The translations under genes were made by a program, and so were the position numbers. The notes below the pieces were generated by a model. The model saw only the letters and a program-made list of their open reading frames with translations. It ran no database searches and was not told the origin of the DNA. Positions 52,603-61,139 of a stretch of DNA of 64,000 nucleotides are shown one piece after another. This stretch comes from JAWVFK01 sp033856175 (GTDB taxonomy: Bacteria; Actinomycetota; Thermoleophilia; Solirubrobacterales; 70-9), in the NCBI GenBank assembly GCA_033856175.1, contig JAWVFK010000014.1, positions 1 to 64,000 on the forward strand, read 5' to 3'. Position 1 is the stretch's first letter. The number at the start of each line of letters is the position of its first letter.

Positions 52603-53754
52603 ATGCCCGCCAGCCACAGGCCAACGGTGCTGACCTTGATCGACAGCCTCGGAACGACGGGAGGAGGCGAGCGCCTGGCGCTCGAGCTGGCGCTGGCGGT
52701 CGACGGCGAGCGGTTCGAGCGGATCCTCTGCGCCAGCCGCTGGTCGCCGGCGATCGCCGAGACCGAGCTCGGCGCAGCGGCGCTGGCCGCGCTCAGCGAT
52801 GGCGGCGTCGAGTTCATCGGCCTCGAACGCTCCTCGAAGCTGGCGCTCGGGCCCTGGCTTCGCCTGCGCCGCGAGCTGCGCGACCGCCGCGTGGACGTGC
52901 TCCACGCCCACAAGTTCGGCTCGAACCTCTGGGGCTCAATCGTCGGCCGTGCCGCCCGGGTGCCCGTTCTGGTCGCTCACGAGCACAGCTGGGCCTACGA
53001 GGGCAGGCCGCTGCGCGTTCTCGCCGACCGCTGGCTGATCGGACGCTCGGCCGACGCCCTCATCGCCGTCTCGGCAGCCGATCGGCGGCGGATGATCGAG
53101 GTCGAGCGGATCCCGCCGCAGAAGGCGCGGCTGATCCCCAACGGGATGCCGCCGGTGCCCTCCGCCGCGGCGGGCGACGTTCGCGCCGAGCTCGGCATCG
53201 AGACGGGGCCGGTGATCGGGGCCGTCGCCGATCTGCGCCCGGAGAAGGCGCTCGACCTGCTCGTCCGCGCCGCGGCACAGCTGGCGCCCCGGCACCCCGG
53301 CCTGCAGCTGCTGATCGCCGGCGGCGGAGACCAGCGCGCGCTGCGCGCTCTCAGTGCGGAGCTGGGGGTCGGCGATGCGGTCCACCTGCTCGGCTCGCGG
53401 GGCGACGTCGCCGCCGTTCTCGAGGCGCTCGACGTCGCCGTCAACTGCTCCGAGCGCGAGGGCAGCTCACTGGCCGTAATGGAGTACATGGAGGCGGCGC
53501 TGCCGGTTGTGGCGACGCGGGTGGGGGGCACGCCGGACCTGGTCGAGGACGGCAGAACGGGCCTGCTCGTCGAGCCCGGCGATGTCAGCGCTCTCGCCGA
53601 GGCGATCGGAGGGCTGCTCGACGATCCCGAGCGCGCCCGCCAGATGGGCGAGCGCGGCCGGGCGCGGCGACGAGCCGAGTTCGACATGGCGACGATGGCC
53701 GGGCGGATCGAGGCGCTCTACGACGAGCTGCTCGACCGAAAGCGAGGGGCGTAG
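52603..53754 (+). CDS. GT4 glycosyltransferase
   Basis: 383 residues. N-terminal TLIDSLGTTGGGERLALELA, VDVLHAHKFGSNLWG, ARLIPNGMPP, then the donor-site block NCSEREGSSLAVMEYMEAALPVVATRVGG with the E-x7-E motif and FDMATMAGRIEALYDEL. Retaining GT-B enzyme. Diverges from the epimerase/deacetylase fusion and is followed after 2 nt by a NodB deacetylase gene. Confidence 0.92.
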   Translation: MPASHRPTVLTLIDSLGTTGGGERLALELALAVDGERFERILCASRWSPAIAETELGAAALAALSDGGVEFIGLERSSKLALGPWLRLRRELRDRRVDVLHAHKFGSNLWGSIVGRAARVPVLVAHEHSWAYEGRPLRVLADRWLIGRSADALIAVSAADRRRMIEVERIPPQKARLIPNGMPPVPSAAAGDVRAELGIETGPVIGAVADLRPEKALDLLVRAAAQLAPRHPGLQLLIAGGGDQRALRALSAELGVGDAVHLLGSRGDVAAVLEALDVAVNCSEREGSSLAVMEYMEAALPVVATRVGGTPDLVEDGRTGLLVEPGDVSALAEAIGGLLDDPERARQMGERGRARRRAEFDMATMAGRIEALYDELLDRKRGA

Positions 53755-53756
53755 TC

Positions 53757-54656
53757 ATGCCACGTCGAGCCCTCGCCGCGGCGATTCGCTGGAGCGGCCT
53801 GGCCTGGCTGGTCCGCCAGGCGCTCGGCCGGCGGGTCGCGATCCTGCTCTACCACGACCCCGACCCCGCATCGCTGTCGCGCCAGCTCGGCTGGCTGCGC
53901 CGGCGCTACCGCCCGATCGAGCTCAACCGGCTCGTCGATGCGCTGCACAGCGGCGACTGGAGCTCGATTCCCCGCCGCGGCCTGGTGGTCACGATCGACG
54001 ACGGCCACCGCGGCAACCTCGCCCTCGCCGAGGTCTTCCGCGAGCACGGGGTCCGGCCGACGCTCTTTCTCGCCACCGGCATCGTCGCCAGCGGCCGCCA
54101 TTTCTGGTTCGAGGACGTCGACGCAGAGACGGCCGAGCGGCTGAAGGGGCTCGGCAACGACGAGCGCCTGAGAGCGCTCGCCGAATTGGGCGTCGACCCC
54201 GACCTCGAGCATGACGGCGCCGAGCCGCAGGCCCTCAGCCGGGCCGATGTCGAGACGATGACCGCGACCTGTCAGCTGGGCTCGCACACCCGCACGCACC
54301 CGATCCTGCCGAGATGCCCAGACGGCCTCGCCCGCGAGGAGATCGCCGCCTCCAAGCTCGAGGTCGAGCAGCTGAGCGGCGCCCCCTGCCGCCACTTCGC
54401 CTATCCCAACGGGGCCTACTCGGAGCGTGAGCTGGCGCTGGTCAGGGAGGCCGGCTATGCCTCGGCGCGCACGGTCGACATCGGCTGGAACGGCCGCCGG
54501 ACCGACCCCCTGCGGCTGCGGATACTCAGCGTCGCCGACGGCGCATCCAACACCGTCCTCGCCGCCGAGCTCGCCGGCTTGAAGCGGCTGAGCCGACTCT
54601 GGCGGCGCGAGGGACGGCTCGACGGCAGCTTCAGCCCGGACTGGCTGTCGGCCTGA
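53757..54656 (+). CDS. NodB-type polysaccharide deacetylase
   Basis: 299 residues. CE4 motifs: ILLYHDPDP, VVTIDDGHRGN (the DD pair; Ile replaces Phe of TFDDG), GSHTRTHPILP (HxxxH metal site), FAYPNGAYSERELALV and the GYASARTVD strand. No clear signal peptide, though helix LAAAIRWSGLAWLVRQAL could associate with the membrane. It would remove N- or O-acetyl groups from the repeat unit or polymer. A second deacetylase domain is in the fusion protein at 50769. Its 3' end overlaps the convergent Wzy gene by 26 bp. Confidence 0.9.
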   Translation: MPRRALAAAIRWSGLAWLVRQALGRRVAILLYHDPDPASLSRQLGWLRRRYRPIELNRLVDALHSGDWSSIPRRGLVVTIDDGHRGNLALAEVFREHGVRPTLFLATGIVASGRHFWFEDVDAETAERLKGLGNDERLRALAELGVDPDLEHDGAEPQALSRADVETMTATCQLGSHTRTHPILPRCPDGLAREEIAASKLEVEQLSGAPCRHFAYPNGAYSERELALVREAGYASARTVDIGWNGRRTDPLRLRILSVADGASNTVLAAELAGLKRLSRLWRREGRLDGSFSPDWLSA

Positions 54657-56043
54657 GCGCGTCGTCCACCTGCCGCGCCGCGAGCCCCATCAGGGCCGGG
54701 CAGAGCGCCAGCAGCAGCCACAGCTGCTTGCTGTACTGGCCGGAGAGGAAGAAGTCGGCGGCGAGCATCCCGGCGAGGCCGACGATGACGGCCCGGGTGA
54801 GCAGCTCGAGCCCAGACTCCCCGCGTCGCTTGAAGGTCGACGCCGCTCGCAGCGCACAGCGGATCGACATCGCGACGATCGCCAGGAAGAGGGCGAGCCC
54901 GACGATCCCCAGCTCGGAGAGCAGCTGCAGGTAGATGTTGTGGGTGACCTGTGGCTGCTCGACGAGCAGGTCGCTGCGCCTGAGCGTCCCGGGCTGGAGG
55001 ACGTAGTGGACCGAGGAGACCGGGAAGTTGCCGGCGCCGAAGCCCTCCAGCGGCCGCCTGTCGACCATTCGCCAGCCGACCTTCCAGATATCGGTTCGCC
55101 CGGTGCCGCCGTCGTTCGAGGTGAGGTGCTGGCGCTGGGCCGGCGTCGCCACCTGGGTGTAGTAGGCGCCGGCGCCGACGACTGCCGCGACGGCGACGGT
55201 CGCGTAGGCAAGCCGCCAGCGGCCGCCAATGGCGATGCCGGCGACGAGCGCCATCGCCAGGGCGATCAGTCCCCCTCGCGAGAGGGTCAGGAAGATCGTC
55301 GCCAGGCACAGCGCTCCGCCGCCGGCGGCAAGCAGCCGGACGCCAGGCGCTCGTTTGAGCGCCACCACGAGCCCGGTTGCGAGAGCGACACCCGTGACCA
55401 GCGCAGCGGCCAGCTCGTTGGGATCGCCGATCGTGCCGCTGACGCGATTGAGCGCGTCGGCGCCACCGACACCGCTGGCCGCGGAGACGTCGGGCTTGAC
55501 GACGAAGCCGTAGGCGGCGGCGATCACTGCTCCGCCGACGTAGGCGCCGGCGATCCAGAAGGCGTGCTCGCGCCGTCTGATCGCCGAGTAGACGATCGGG
55601 AAGAGCGCCAGGTTGAGCAGCAGGCGGTAGAGCGATGTCGCCGCCGCCGAGGGGCTCTCGGCCCAGATGCCGCTGAGCCCGACCCATGCCAGGAACGTCA
55701 GCAGCAGGGCCGCGACCGCGGGGTGATCGGTGAACAGGTCCCTGGCGTCCTGCGGGCGCGTCGCCATCACCGCGAGCCACGAGATCGCCAGCAGCAGGCC
55801 CGCCAGCTTGGGCGGGCTGAGGCTGGGCCCGGCGAGGGTCGGCAGCAGGCCGAGGAAGGAGAGCAGGGCGAACAGCATCACCCCCGTCGTCAGGTCGGCG
55901 AGGACGAGGCCGACGAAGCCGATGCCGACCGCGGCGGCGATCGCCAGGGCGGGGTCGATACCGGCCAGCAGGCCGAGGGCGAGGGCGGCGGCCCCAATCG
56001 CTGCCGTCAGGGCCGTGCGCGCCGGGTCGATCCGGGCCGTCAC
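54631..56043 (-). CDS. O-antigen ligase/polymerase-like membrane protein (Wzy/WaaL)
   Basis: 470 residues from GTG at VTARIDPARTALTAA, 16 nt after the upstream kinase stop. About ten to twelve hydrophobic segments with a large exported loop carrying the family pattern GRTDIWKVGWRMVDRRPLEG, GAGNFPVSS and THNIYLQLLSELGIVGLALF. Family members polymerise or ligate lipid-linked repeat units outside the membrane. A second, longer member is at 58850; one may be polymerase, the other ligase. Confidence 0.88.
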   Translation of the reverse strand: MTARIDPARTALTAAIGAAALALGLLAGIDPALAIAAAVGIGFVGLVLADLTTGVMLFALLSFLGLLPTLAGPSLSPPKLAGLLLAISWLAVMATRPQDARDLFTDHPAVAALLLTFLAWVGLSGIWAESPSAAATSLYRLLLNLALFPIVYSAIRRREHAFWIAGAYVGGAVIAAAYGFVVKPDVSAASGVGGADALNRVSGTIGDPNELAAALVTGVALATGLVVALKRAPGVRLLAAGGGALCLATIFLTLSRGGLIALAMALVAGIAIGGRWRLAYATVAVAAVVGAGAYYTQVATPAQRQHLTSNDGGTGRTDIWKVGWRMVDRRPLEGFGAGNFPVSSVHYVLQPGTLRRSDLLVEQPQVTHNIYLQLLSELGIVGLALFLAIVAMSIRCALRAASTFKRRGESGLELLTRAVIVGLAGMLAADFFLSGQYSKQLWLLLALCPALMGLAARQVDDALRPTASPG

Positions 56044-56059
56044 CGGCTGCGAGCGCCGC

Positions 56060-57610
56060 TCAGCGCTTGGCGCCGAGCAGACCCCGGTTGTCCTTGGTGG
56101 CCGGGTCGAGGTAGTAGCTGTAGCTCTCCTTGCGCGGCCGCGGCGCACCGATGATCGCGAAGCCGGCGGGGCGGACGCCGTTCTCAGCCAGCATCTCGCC
56201 GAGCTGGGCGATTCGCTCGAGGCGGCTGTGGCCGAGGCGAACGACGATCACGACGTCATCGACGTTGCGCGCCAGCGGCAGCGCGTCGATGACGTCGTTC
56301 AGCGGCGGCGAGTCGATGACGACGTAGTCGGCCAGCCGCTTGGCGTCCTCGATCAGCTTCTCGGCAGCGGGGATCGCGAAGAGGTCGGCGATCCAGCCAC
56401 CCTCGTAGTCGGCCAGCAGCAGCGAGAGATTGACGCCGTGGGTCGCGCTCGGGATGAGCGCGTCCTCGAGCTCGGTGTTCTCGATCAGAACGCTGACGAC
56501 GCCCTCCTTCGGCCGCAGGTCGAAGAGCTTCGCCAGGGCCGGCCGGCGGAGGTCGGCGTCGATCAGGATGACGCGGTTGCCGGCCAGCGCCAGCGACGAC
56601 GCCAGGTTGACCGCCGTCGTCGTCTTGCCTTCGGACGCGGTCGGGCCCGTGACCAGGATCGTGCGGGGCTTTTGCCCGGAGCCGGTCAGGTTCGTGCGCA
56701 AGGTGCGATAGGCCTCGGCGGTGGCGCTGGAGAGCGCTCGCGGGCCGAGCGGCTGGCGCGGGCCGCGCTGCTTGCGCTCCTTGGGCATGCGGGCGAGGAT
56801 CGGCAGGCTGTAGAGGCGCCGCAGCTGGGCCTCCCGCCGCAGGCGGGGATCGAGCGCCTGCAGCCCGAATGCCGCCGCGACGCCGAGAACGAGGCCTGCA
56901 AAAAGCCCGCCGACGATGCTCAGCACAGGCCGGGGTGAGGCCTGGCGGGTGGGCGGCTCAGCCAGGCTCTGCAGGCGAAAGGTCGGGTCCGGCGTCCGCC
57001 GCAGCAGCTCCATCTGGGCGAGCTGGGCGCCGACCGAGTCGACGCCGGTGGCCTGGGCGGGCTGGCGCTGCAGCTGGGCGCGAAGGCCGGGAAGGGCGCT
57101 GTCGATCTCGCGGTGGAGGCTGGCGGTGCGGTCAGCGACGACGGCGCGCCCGAAGGCATTGGCGAGGTCGGCCGCCGCCTGTGGGGTGCTGTCGCTGGCG
57201 GTGATCGCAACGACGTTGCTCTGGGCGACAGGATCGGCGCTGACGGCGCCGAGCAGATCACGCGGCGAGCGCGGCGAGCGCAGCAGGGCTTTGGCTCGCT
57301 TGGCGACCTCGATCGTCCTGACGAGGTGGGCCGCGGTCTCGACGTCACGCGTCGGATCGGCTGAGTCGGAGATCAGGCCGAGGCTGGTCAGCGTCGCGTT
57401 GTCTCGCGATACCGGCGTGATCAGCAGATCGGCGACGCCCTGGTAGGTCTTGGGCGCCGTCAGCACGTAGGCGATCGCCGCCGCCAGCGTCAACAGGGTG
57501 ACGAGGACGATCAGCCAGGCCCGCTCGCGAAGCGTCTCGGCGTAGCGCTGCAGGCCCACCTGCTCGGCTGGCGGTTGCAGCCAATCCGCGGTCTGGTTCT
57601 GCGCTGCCAT
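56060..57610 (-). CDS. Wzz/BY-kinase fusion: chain-length regulator with tyrosine kinase domain
   Basis: 516 residues from ATG (MAAQNQTADWL); a GTG seven codons upstream is possible, but CAGAAT (57627-57622) sits 11 nt before the ATG. Two transmembrane helices (near 33-53 and 232-255) flank an exported Wzz region. The cytoplasmic kinase has Walker A GPTASEGKTTT, Walker A' VILIDADLRRP and Walker B YVVIDSPP, with a short C-terminal tyrosine cluster ESYSYYLD. It should control polymer length and export by cyclic autophosphorylation. Confidence 0.92.
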   Translation of the reverse strand: MAAQNQTADWLQPPAEQVGLQRYAETLRERAWLIVLVTLLTLAAAIAYVLTAPKTYQGVADLLITPVSRDNATLTSLGLISDSADPTRDVETAAHLVRTIEVAKRAKALLRSPRSPRDLLGAVSADPVAQSNVVAITASDSTPQAAADLANAFGRAVVADRTASLHREIDSALPGLRAQLQRQPAQATGVDSVGAQLAQMELLRRTPDPTFRLQSLAEPPTRQASPRPVLSIVGGLFAGLVLGVAAAFGLQALDPRLRREAQLRRLYSLPILARMPKERKQRGPRQPLGPRALSSATAEAYRTLRTNLTGSGQKPRTILVTGPTASEGKTTTAVNLASSLALAGNRVILIDADLRRPALAKLFDLRPKEGVVSVLIENTELEDALIPSATHGVNLSLLLADYEGGWIADLFAIPAAEKLIEDAKRLADYVVIDSPPLNDVIDALPLARNVDDVVIVVRLGHSRLERIAQLGEMLAENGVRPAGFAIIGAPRPRKESYSYYLDPATKDNRGLLGAKR

Positions 57611-57652
57611 CGTCGGCGGGGATTCTGTCACCGGTGCCGGGCGGGGGGTCCG

Positions 57653-57658
57653 TAAGGT
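57653..57658 (+). promoter_or_regulatory. -10 element TAAGGT of the GT4 gene at 57666
   Basis: TAAGGT ends 7 nt before the ATG, in the 55-bp gap to the divergent Wzz/kinase gene. Confidence 0.5.
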
Positions 57659-57665
57659 TGCGGCA

Positions 57666-58853
57666 ATGACCCGGAGTGACCAGCGACGGCAGGGCGGCGA
57701 GGGGCTCCGGGTCGCCGTCTACACCGACTACGCGTACCACCGCGTCGGCGAGGCGGTCTACGCCGAGCGCGCCTTCGCGCTCTTCCTCGCCGCCCTCGCC
57801 GAGCGCAGCGAGCGCCTCGTTCTCGCCGGCCGGCTGGCGCCGGGCGCCGAGCGCGGCCGCTATCCGATCGGCGAGCGGATCGAGTTCGTGGCGCTGCCCT
57901 ACTACGAGCGCCTGACCCATCCGCTGAGCGCGATCCGCGGCATGCTGGGCTCGCTGCGCCGTCTCTGGCGCACGCTCGACGACGTCGATGTCGCCTGGCT
58001 GCTCGGGCCACACCCGCTCGCAGTCGCCTTCGCCGTGCTCGCCCGGTTGCGCCGCCGTCGCGTTGTCCTCGGCGTCCGCCAGGACACGCCGAGCTATGTC
58101 CGCAACCGCCATCCGCGCCGGCCGCTGCTGTGGGCCGTCGCCTGGGCCCTCGATGCCGCCTACCGCCTGCTCGGGCGCTTCTCGGCGGTGGTCGTGGTCG
58201 GCCCCGCGCTGGCCGCTCGCTACCGCCCTTCGCGGGCGCTGCTCGAGATCGCCGTCTCGCTCGTCAGCGAGTCGGAGATCGTCCCCGCCGACGTCGCCGG
58301 GGCACGCTCCTACGCCGGCGAGCTGACGGCGCTGAGCGTCGGCCGCCTCGACGCCGAGAAGAACCCGGCGCTCCTCGCCGACGTTCTCGCCGAGCTCGAC
58401 GGCGACGAGCCGGGGTGGCGGCTGCTCGTCTGCGGTGAGGGCCCGCTCGAGGCCGATCTGCGCGGCGCGCTCGAGCGCCGCGGGGTGGCGGAGCGCGCCG
58501 AGCTTCGCGGCTACGTTCCGCTGGACGCCGGCCTCAGGGAGCTCTATGCCAGCAGCCACGCCTTCCTGCACGTGTCCTGGACCGAGGGTCTGCCGCAGGT
58601 TGTGTTCGAGGCCTTCGCAGCTGGGCTGCCGGTCGTCGCCACCGACGTCGGCGGCATCGCCGGCGCGGTCGGCGACGCGGTGCTGCTGGTGCCGGCCGGA
58701 GACGCGAGTGCGGCGGCGGGCGGGCTGCGCCGGATCGCCGGCGACGGCGAGTTGCGCGGCAGGCTGGTCGCCGCCGGCTTCGAGCTGGTCCGCTCGCGGA
58801 CGATCGAGAGCGAGACCGCGGCCGTCGCCGATTTCCTCGAGGGGCGCGGATGA
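57666..58853 (+). CDS. GT4 glycosyltransferase
   Basis: 395 residues. N-terminal LRVAVYTDYAYHRVGEAVYAE, VVLGVRQDTPSYVRNRHPR, then LTALSVGRLDAEKNPALLADVL, CGEGPLEADLRGAL and the donor block HVSWTEGLPQVVFEAFAAGLPVVATDVGG. Retaining GT-B fold. Coupled to the following Wzy gene by ATGA. Confidence 0.9.
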   Translation: MTRSDQRRQGGEGLRVAVYTDYAYHRVGEAVYAERAFALFLAALAERSERLVLAGRLAPGAERGRYPIGERIEFVALPYYERLTHPLSAIRGMLGSLRRLWRTLDDVDVAWLLGPHPLAVAFAVLARLRRRRVVLGVRQDTPSYVRNRHPRRPLLWAVAWALDAAYRLLGRFSAVVVVGPALAARYRPSRALLEIAVSLVSESEIVPADVAGARSYAGELTALSVGRLDAEKNPALLADVLAELDGDEPGWRLLVCGEGPLEADLRGALERRGVAERAELRGYVPLDAGLRELYASSHAFLHVSWTEGLPQVVFEAFAAGLPVVATDVGGIAGAVGDAVLLVPAGDASAAAGGLRRIAGDGELRGRLVAAGFELVRSRTIESETAAVADFLEGRG

Positions 58854-60808
58854 GCCAGCCGCCGGATGCTCGAACCGGCGAGCCGAGGCTGGCGTTCGGC
58901 GACGTCCGCCTCGGTGCCGGCCTTGCCGTCGCCCTGGCGCTGATCTGGGCGTGGTGGGGCTGGAAGACGGGGGCCTATTTCGGCACCGTGTTTTACCCAG
59001 GCACATTCGTGCTGGCGCTGCTGGCATTTGGGCTCACGCTTCGCCTGCCGATCGGCTTCCGGCTCAGCGGTGGGGCGGCGATCGCCCTGCTGGCGCTCGT
59101 CGGCATAGCCGGCTGGACGGCGTTGTCGATCCTCTGGACGCCGACCCGTTCCGCCGCCGTCGACGACGCGATCCAGGCGCTGGCCTACGCGGTCGCCTTC
59201 GTCCTCGGGCTATGGCTCTGCCGCCTGCTGGGCCGGCGGATGGAGCTGGCCGCGCTGCCGCTGGGCCTGGCCGGATTGCTCGTCGGCGTTCTGACCGTGC
59301 TGACGCTCTGGGGCGGTCACGACCTCAGCCGTTATCTCCACGTCGACGCCAGCCTGCGGCTGCCGCTCGGCTACCGCAACGCCAACGCCGCCTTCTTCCT
59401 GATCGCCCTCTGGCCCGCGCTCGTCCTCGCCTCGCATTCGGGTGTTGACCGGCGCCTGCGAGTGGCGATGTTCGCCACGGCGACGCTGACGATCGAGCTC
59501 GCGGTGCTGAGCCAGAGCCGCGGCTCGCTCGCCGCCGTCGCCGCGGGGCTCGGGGGCTATCTGCTGCTCTCGCCGCGGCGGCTGCGCTCGCTCGTCTACC
59601 TCGCCCTCGCGGCGCTGCCGATGCTCGGCGCCCTGCCGAGCCTGCTCGACGTCTACCGCGAGGGCGAGCCGATAGCGATGGCGCTGCCGCTGCTGCGCAC
59701 CGCGGCGCGGGCGATGGCGCTGAGCTCGCTCGCGGCCCTTGTCGTCGGCGCCCTCGCGATTCGCTTCGAGAGCCGGATCTCGCTGGCGCCCTCGACCGTG
59801 CGGCGTGTGGGGATCGGCCTGACGGCGCTGAGCGCCGTCGTCGTCCTGGTCGGCGCCTCGATCTACGTCGGCGCCAGGGGCGGCCCGATCGCCTTCGTCG
59901 ATCAGCGAGTCAGCGAATTCACCCACGGCGGCACTCCAGACCTGCATCGCCAGGGCGCGCGCTTCGGTACCAACGTCGGCTCCAACCGAGGCGATTTCTG
60001 GCGCGTCGCCCTCGACGCCGGCGCCGAGCGCCCCCTCGGTGGTGGTGCCGGGTCGTTCGAGTTCACCTATCTCGAGCACAGGCAGAGCCGCGAGACGCCG
60101 AGCGACCCCCACAGCGTCGAGATGCTGATGCTCTCGGAGCTCGGCCTGCCCGGGCTGCTGCTGTTCGGCGCCTTCGTTGGCGGCGTCGCGGTGGCGATCC
60201 TTCGCTCGTCGAGCCGCGGCCCCGGCGCGGCGGCGCTGGCAGCGGCGGCCGGCGGGGCGGGCGCCTACTGGCTGATGCACGCGTCCTACGACTGGTTCTG
60301 GAACTACCCCGGTCTGACGGCCCCGGTCATCTGCCTGCTCGGCGCCGCCTGCGGCCCGGCGGTCCTCGATCCGGGCAGCGTCTCTTCGCCCCGCTTGCGG
60401 CGGGGGGCTGGGATCGGCCTCGCCGTGCTGGCGCTGCTCCTGGCTCCCCTGTATCTCAGCCGCCGCTACAGCGACACCGCCGCCGGCGAGTGGCGCGGCG
60501 GCCTCGGCCGCGCCTACGACGACCTCGCGAGAGCGCGCTCGCTCGATCCCTTCAGCATCGATCCGCTGCTGCTGGAGGCCGAGATCGCCCGCCGGGCCGG
60601 CGACGTCCCCCGCGCCCTCAGCGCCCTGCGGACGGCCGGCGAGCGTGAGCCCGACAACTGGGGACCGCACTTTCTGCGCGGCAGGCTGTTGATCCGCAGC
60701 GACCCCGCGGAGGCGGCTCGCGAGCTTGCCCGAGCTCGCGAGCTCAACCCCCGCAGCCCGGAGGTTCGTCGAGCCGAGATCCACCTGCGCTCAAGGTCCA
60801 CCTCCTAA
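58850..60808 (+). CDS. O-antigen ligase/polymerase-like protein with C-terminal repeat (TPR-like) tail
   Basis: 652 residues. About twelve or more hydrophobic segments to residue 540; exported loop with NVGSNRGDFWRVALDAG and ERPLGGGAGSFEF, then PHSVEMLMLSELGLPGLLLF. After the last helix about 100 residues of helical repeats (DDLARARSLDPFSIDPLLLEAE, ARRAGDVPRALSALRTAGE, AARELARARELNPRSPEVR) look like TPRs. This architecture is seen in bacterial O-antigen ligase-like proteins; the tail probably binds a partner. Confidence 0.88.
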   Translation: MSQPPDARTGEPRLAFGDVRLGAGLAVALALIWAWWGWKTGAYFGTVFYPGTFVLALLAFGLTLRLPIGFRLSGGAAIALLALVGIAGWTALSILWTPTRSAAVDDAIQALAYAVAFVLGLWLCRLLGRRMELAALPLGLAGLLVGVLTVLTLWGGHDLSRYLHVDASLRLPLGYRNANAAFFLIALWPALVLASHSGVDRRLRVAMFATATLTIELAVLSQSRGSLAAVAAGLGGYLLLSPRRLRSLVYLALAALPMLGALPSLLDVYREGEPIAMALPLLRTAARAMALSSLAALVVGALAIRFESRISLAPSTVRRVGIGLTALSAVVVLVGASIYVGARGGPIAFVDQRVSEFTHGGTPDLHRQGARFGTNVGSNRGDFWRVALDAGAERPLGGGAGSFEFTYLEHRQSRETPSDPHSVEMLMLSELGLPGLLLFGAFVGGVAVAILRSSSRGPGAAALAAAAGGAGAYWLMHASYDWFWNYPGLTAPVICLLGAACGPAVLDPGSVSSPRLRRGAGIGLAVLALLLAPLYLSRRYSDTAAGEWRGGLGRAYDDLARARSLDPFSIDPLLLEAEIARRAGDVPRALSALRTAGEREPDNWGPHFLRGRLLIRSDPAEAARELARARELNPRSPEVRRAEIHLRSRSTS

Positions 60809-60863
60809 CGGGCGATAGGTGAGCGTGGGTACGACCCACGTCGACGAAACGAAGGAGCTCGCC

Positions 60864-61133
60864 ATGATCCGCCGCACCCTCGTCGCTTTGGTAGCTGCGA
60901 TTGCGCTCGTGTTGCCCGCGACCACAGCGTCTGCTGCATCCGATCCGACTGCTTCCCAGTACGGGAACGACCCACACGAGGTCGCCCGCGTCGTGCACTC
61001 GGCCAGCCTCAATGACCGTGTCGGCAGCCTGCCGTTCACCGGCGTCGATGTGATCGCCCTGGCGACGGTCGCGCTCGCGCTCGCCGGAACCGGCATCGGT
61101 CTGCGGATGCTCTCCGCGCCGCGCCGCCGCTAG
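60864..61133 (+). CDS. LPFTG mini-protein, putative sortase substrate, 89 aa
   Basis: Signal peptide MIRRTLVALVAAIALVLPATTASA, then only about 30 mature residues, then LPFTG at residues 56-60, a hydrophobic helix (VDVIALATVALALAGTGIGL) and the basic tail RMLSAPRRR: a complete cell-wall sorting signal. Start decided by a strong Shine-Dalgarno GAAGGAG (60851-60857) 6 nt before the ATG. After cleavage at the LPFTG Thr the mature peptide would be very short, so it may act as a small surface peptide, carrier or attachment point for the polymer. A class E-like sortase is encoded at 63590-64000. Confidence 0.8.
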   Translation: MIRRTLVALVAAIALVLPATTASAASDPTASQYGNDPHEVARVVHSASLNDRVGSLPFTGVDVIALATVALALAGTGIGLRMLSAPRRR

Positions 61134-61139
61134 GCCTGC

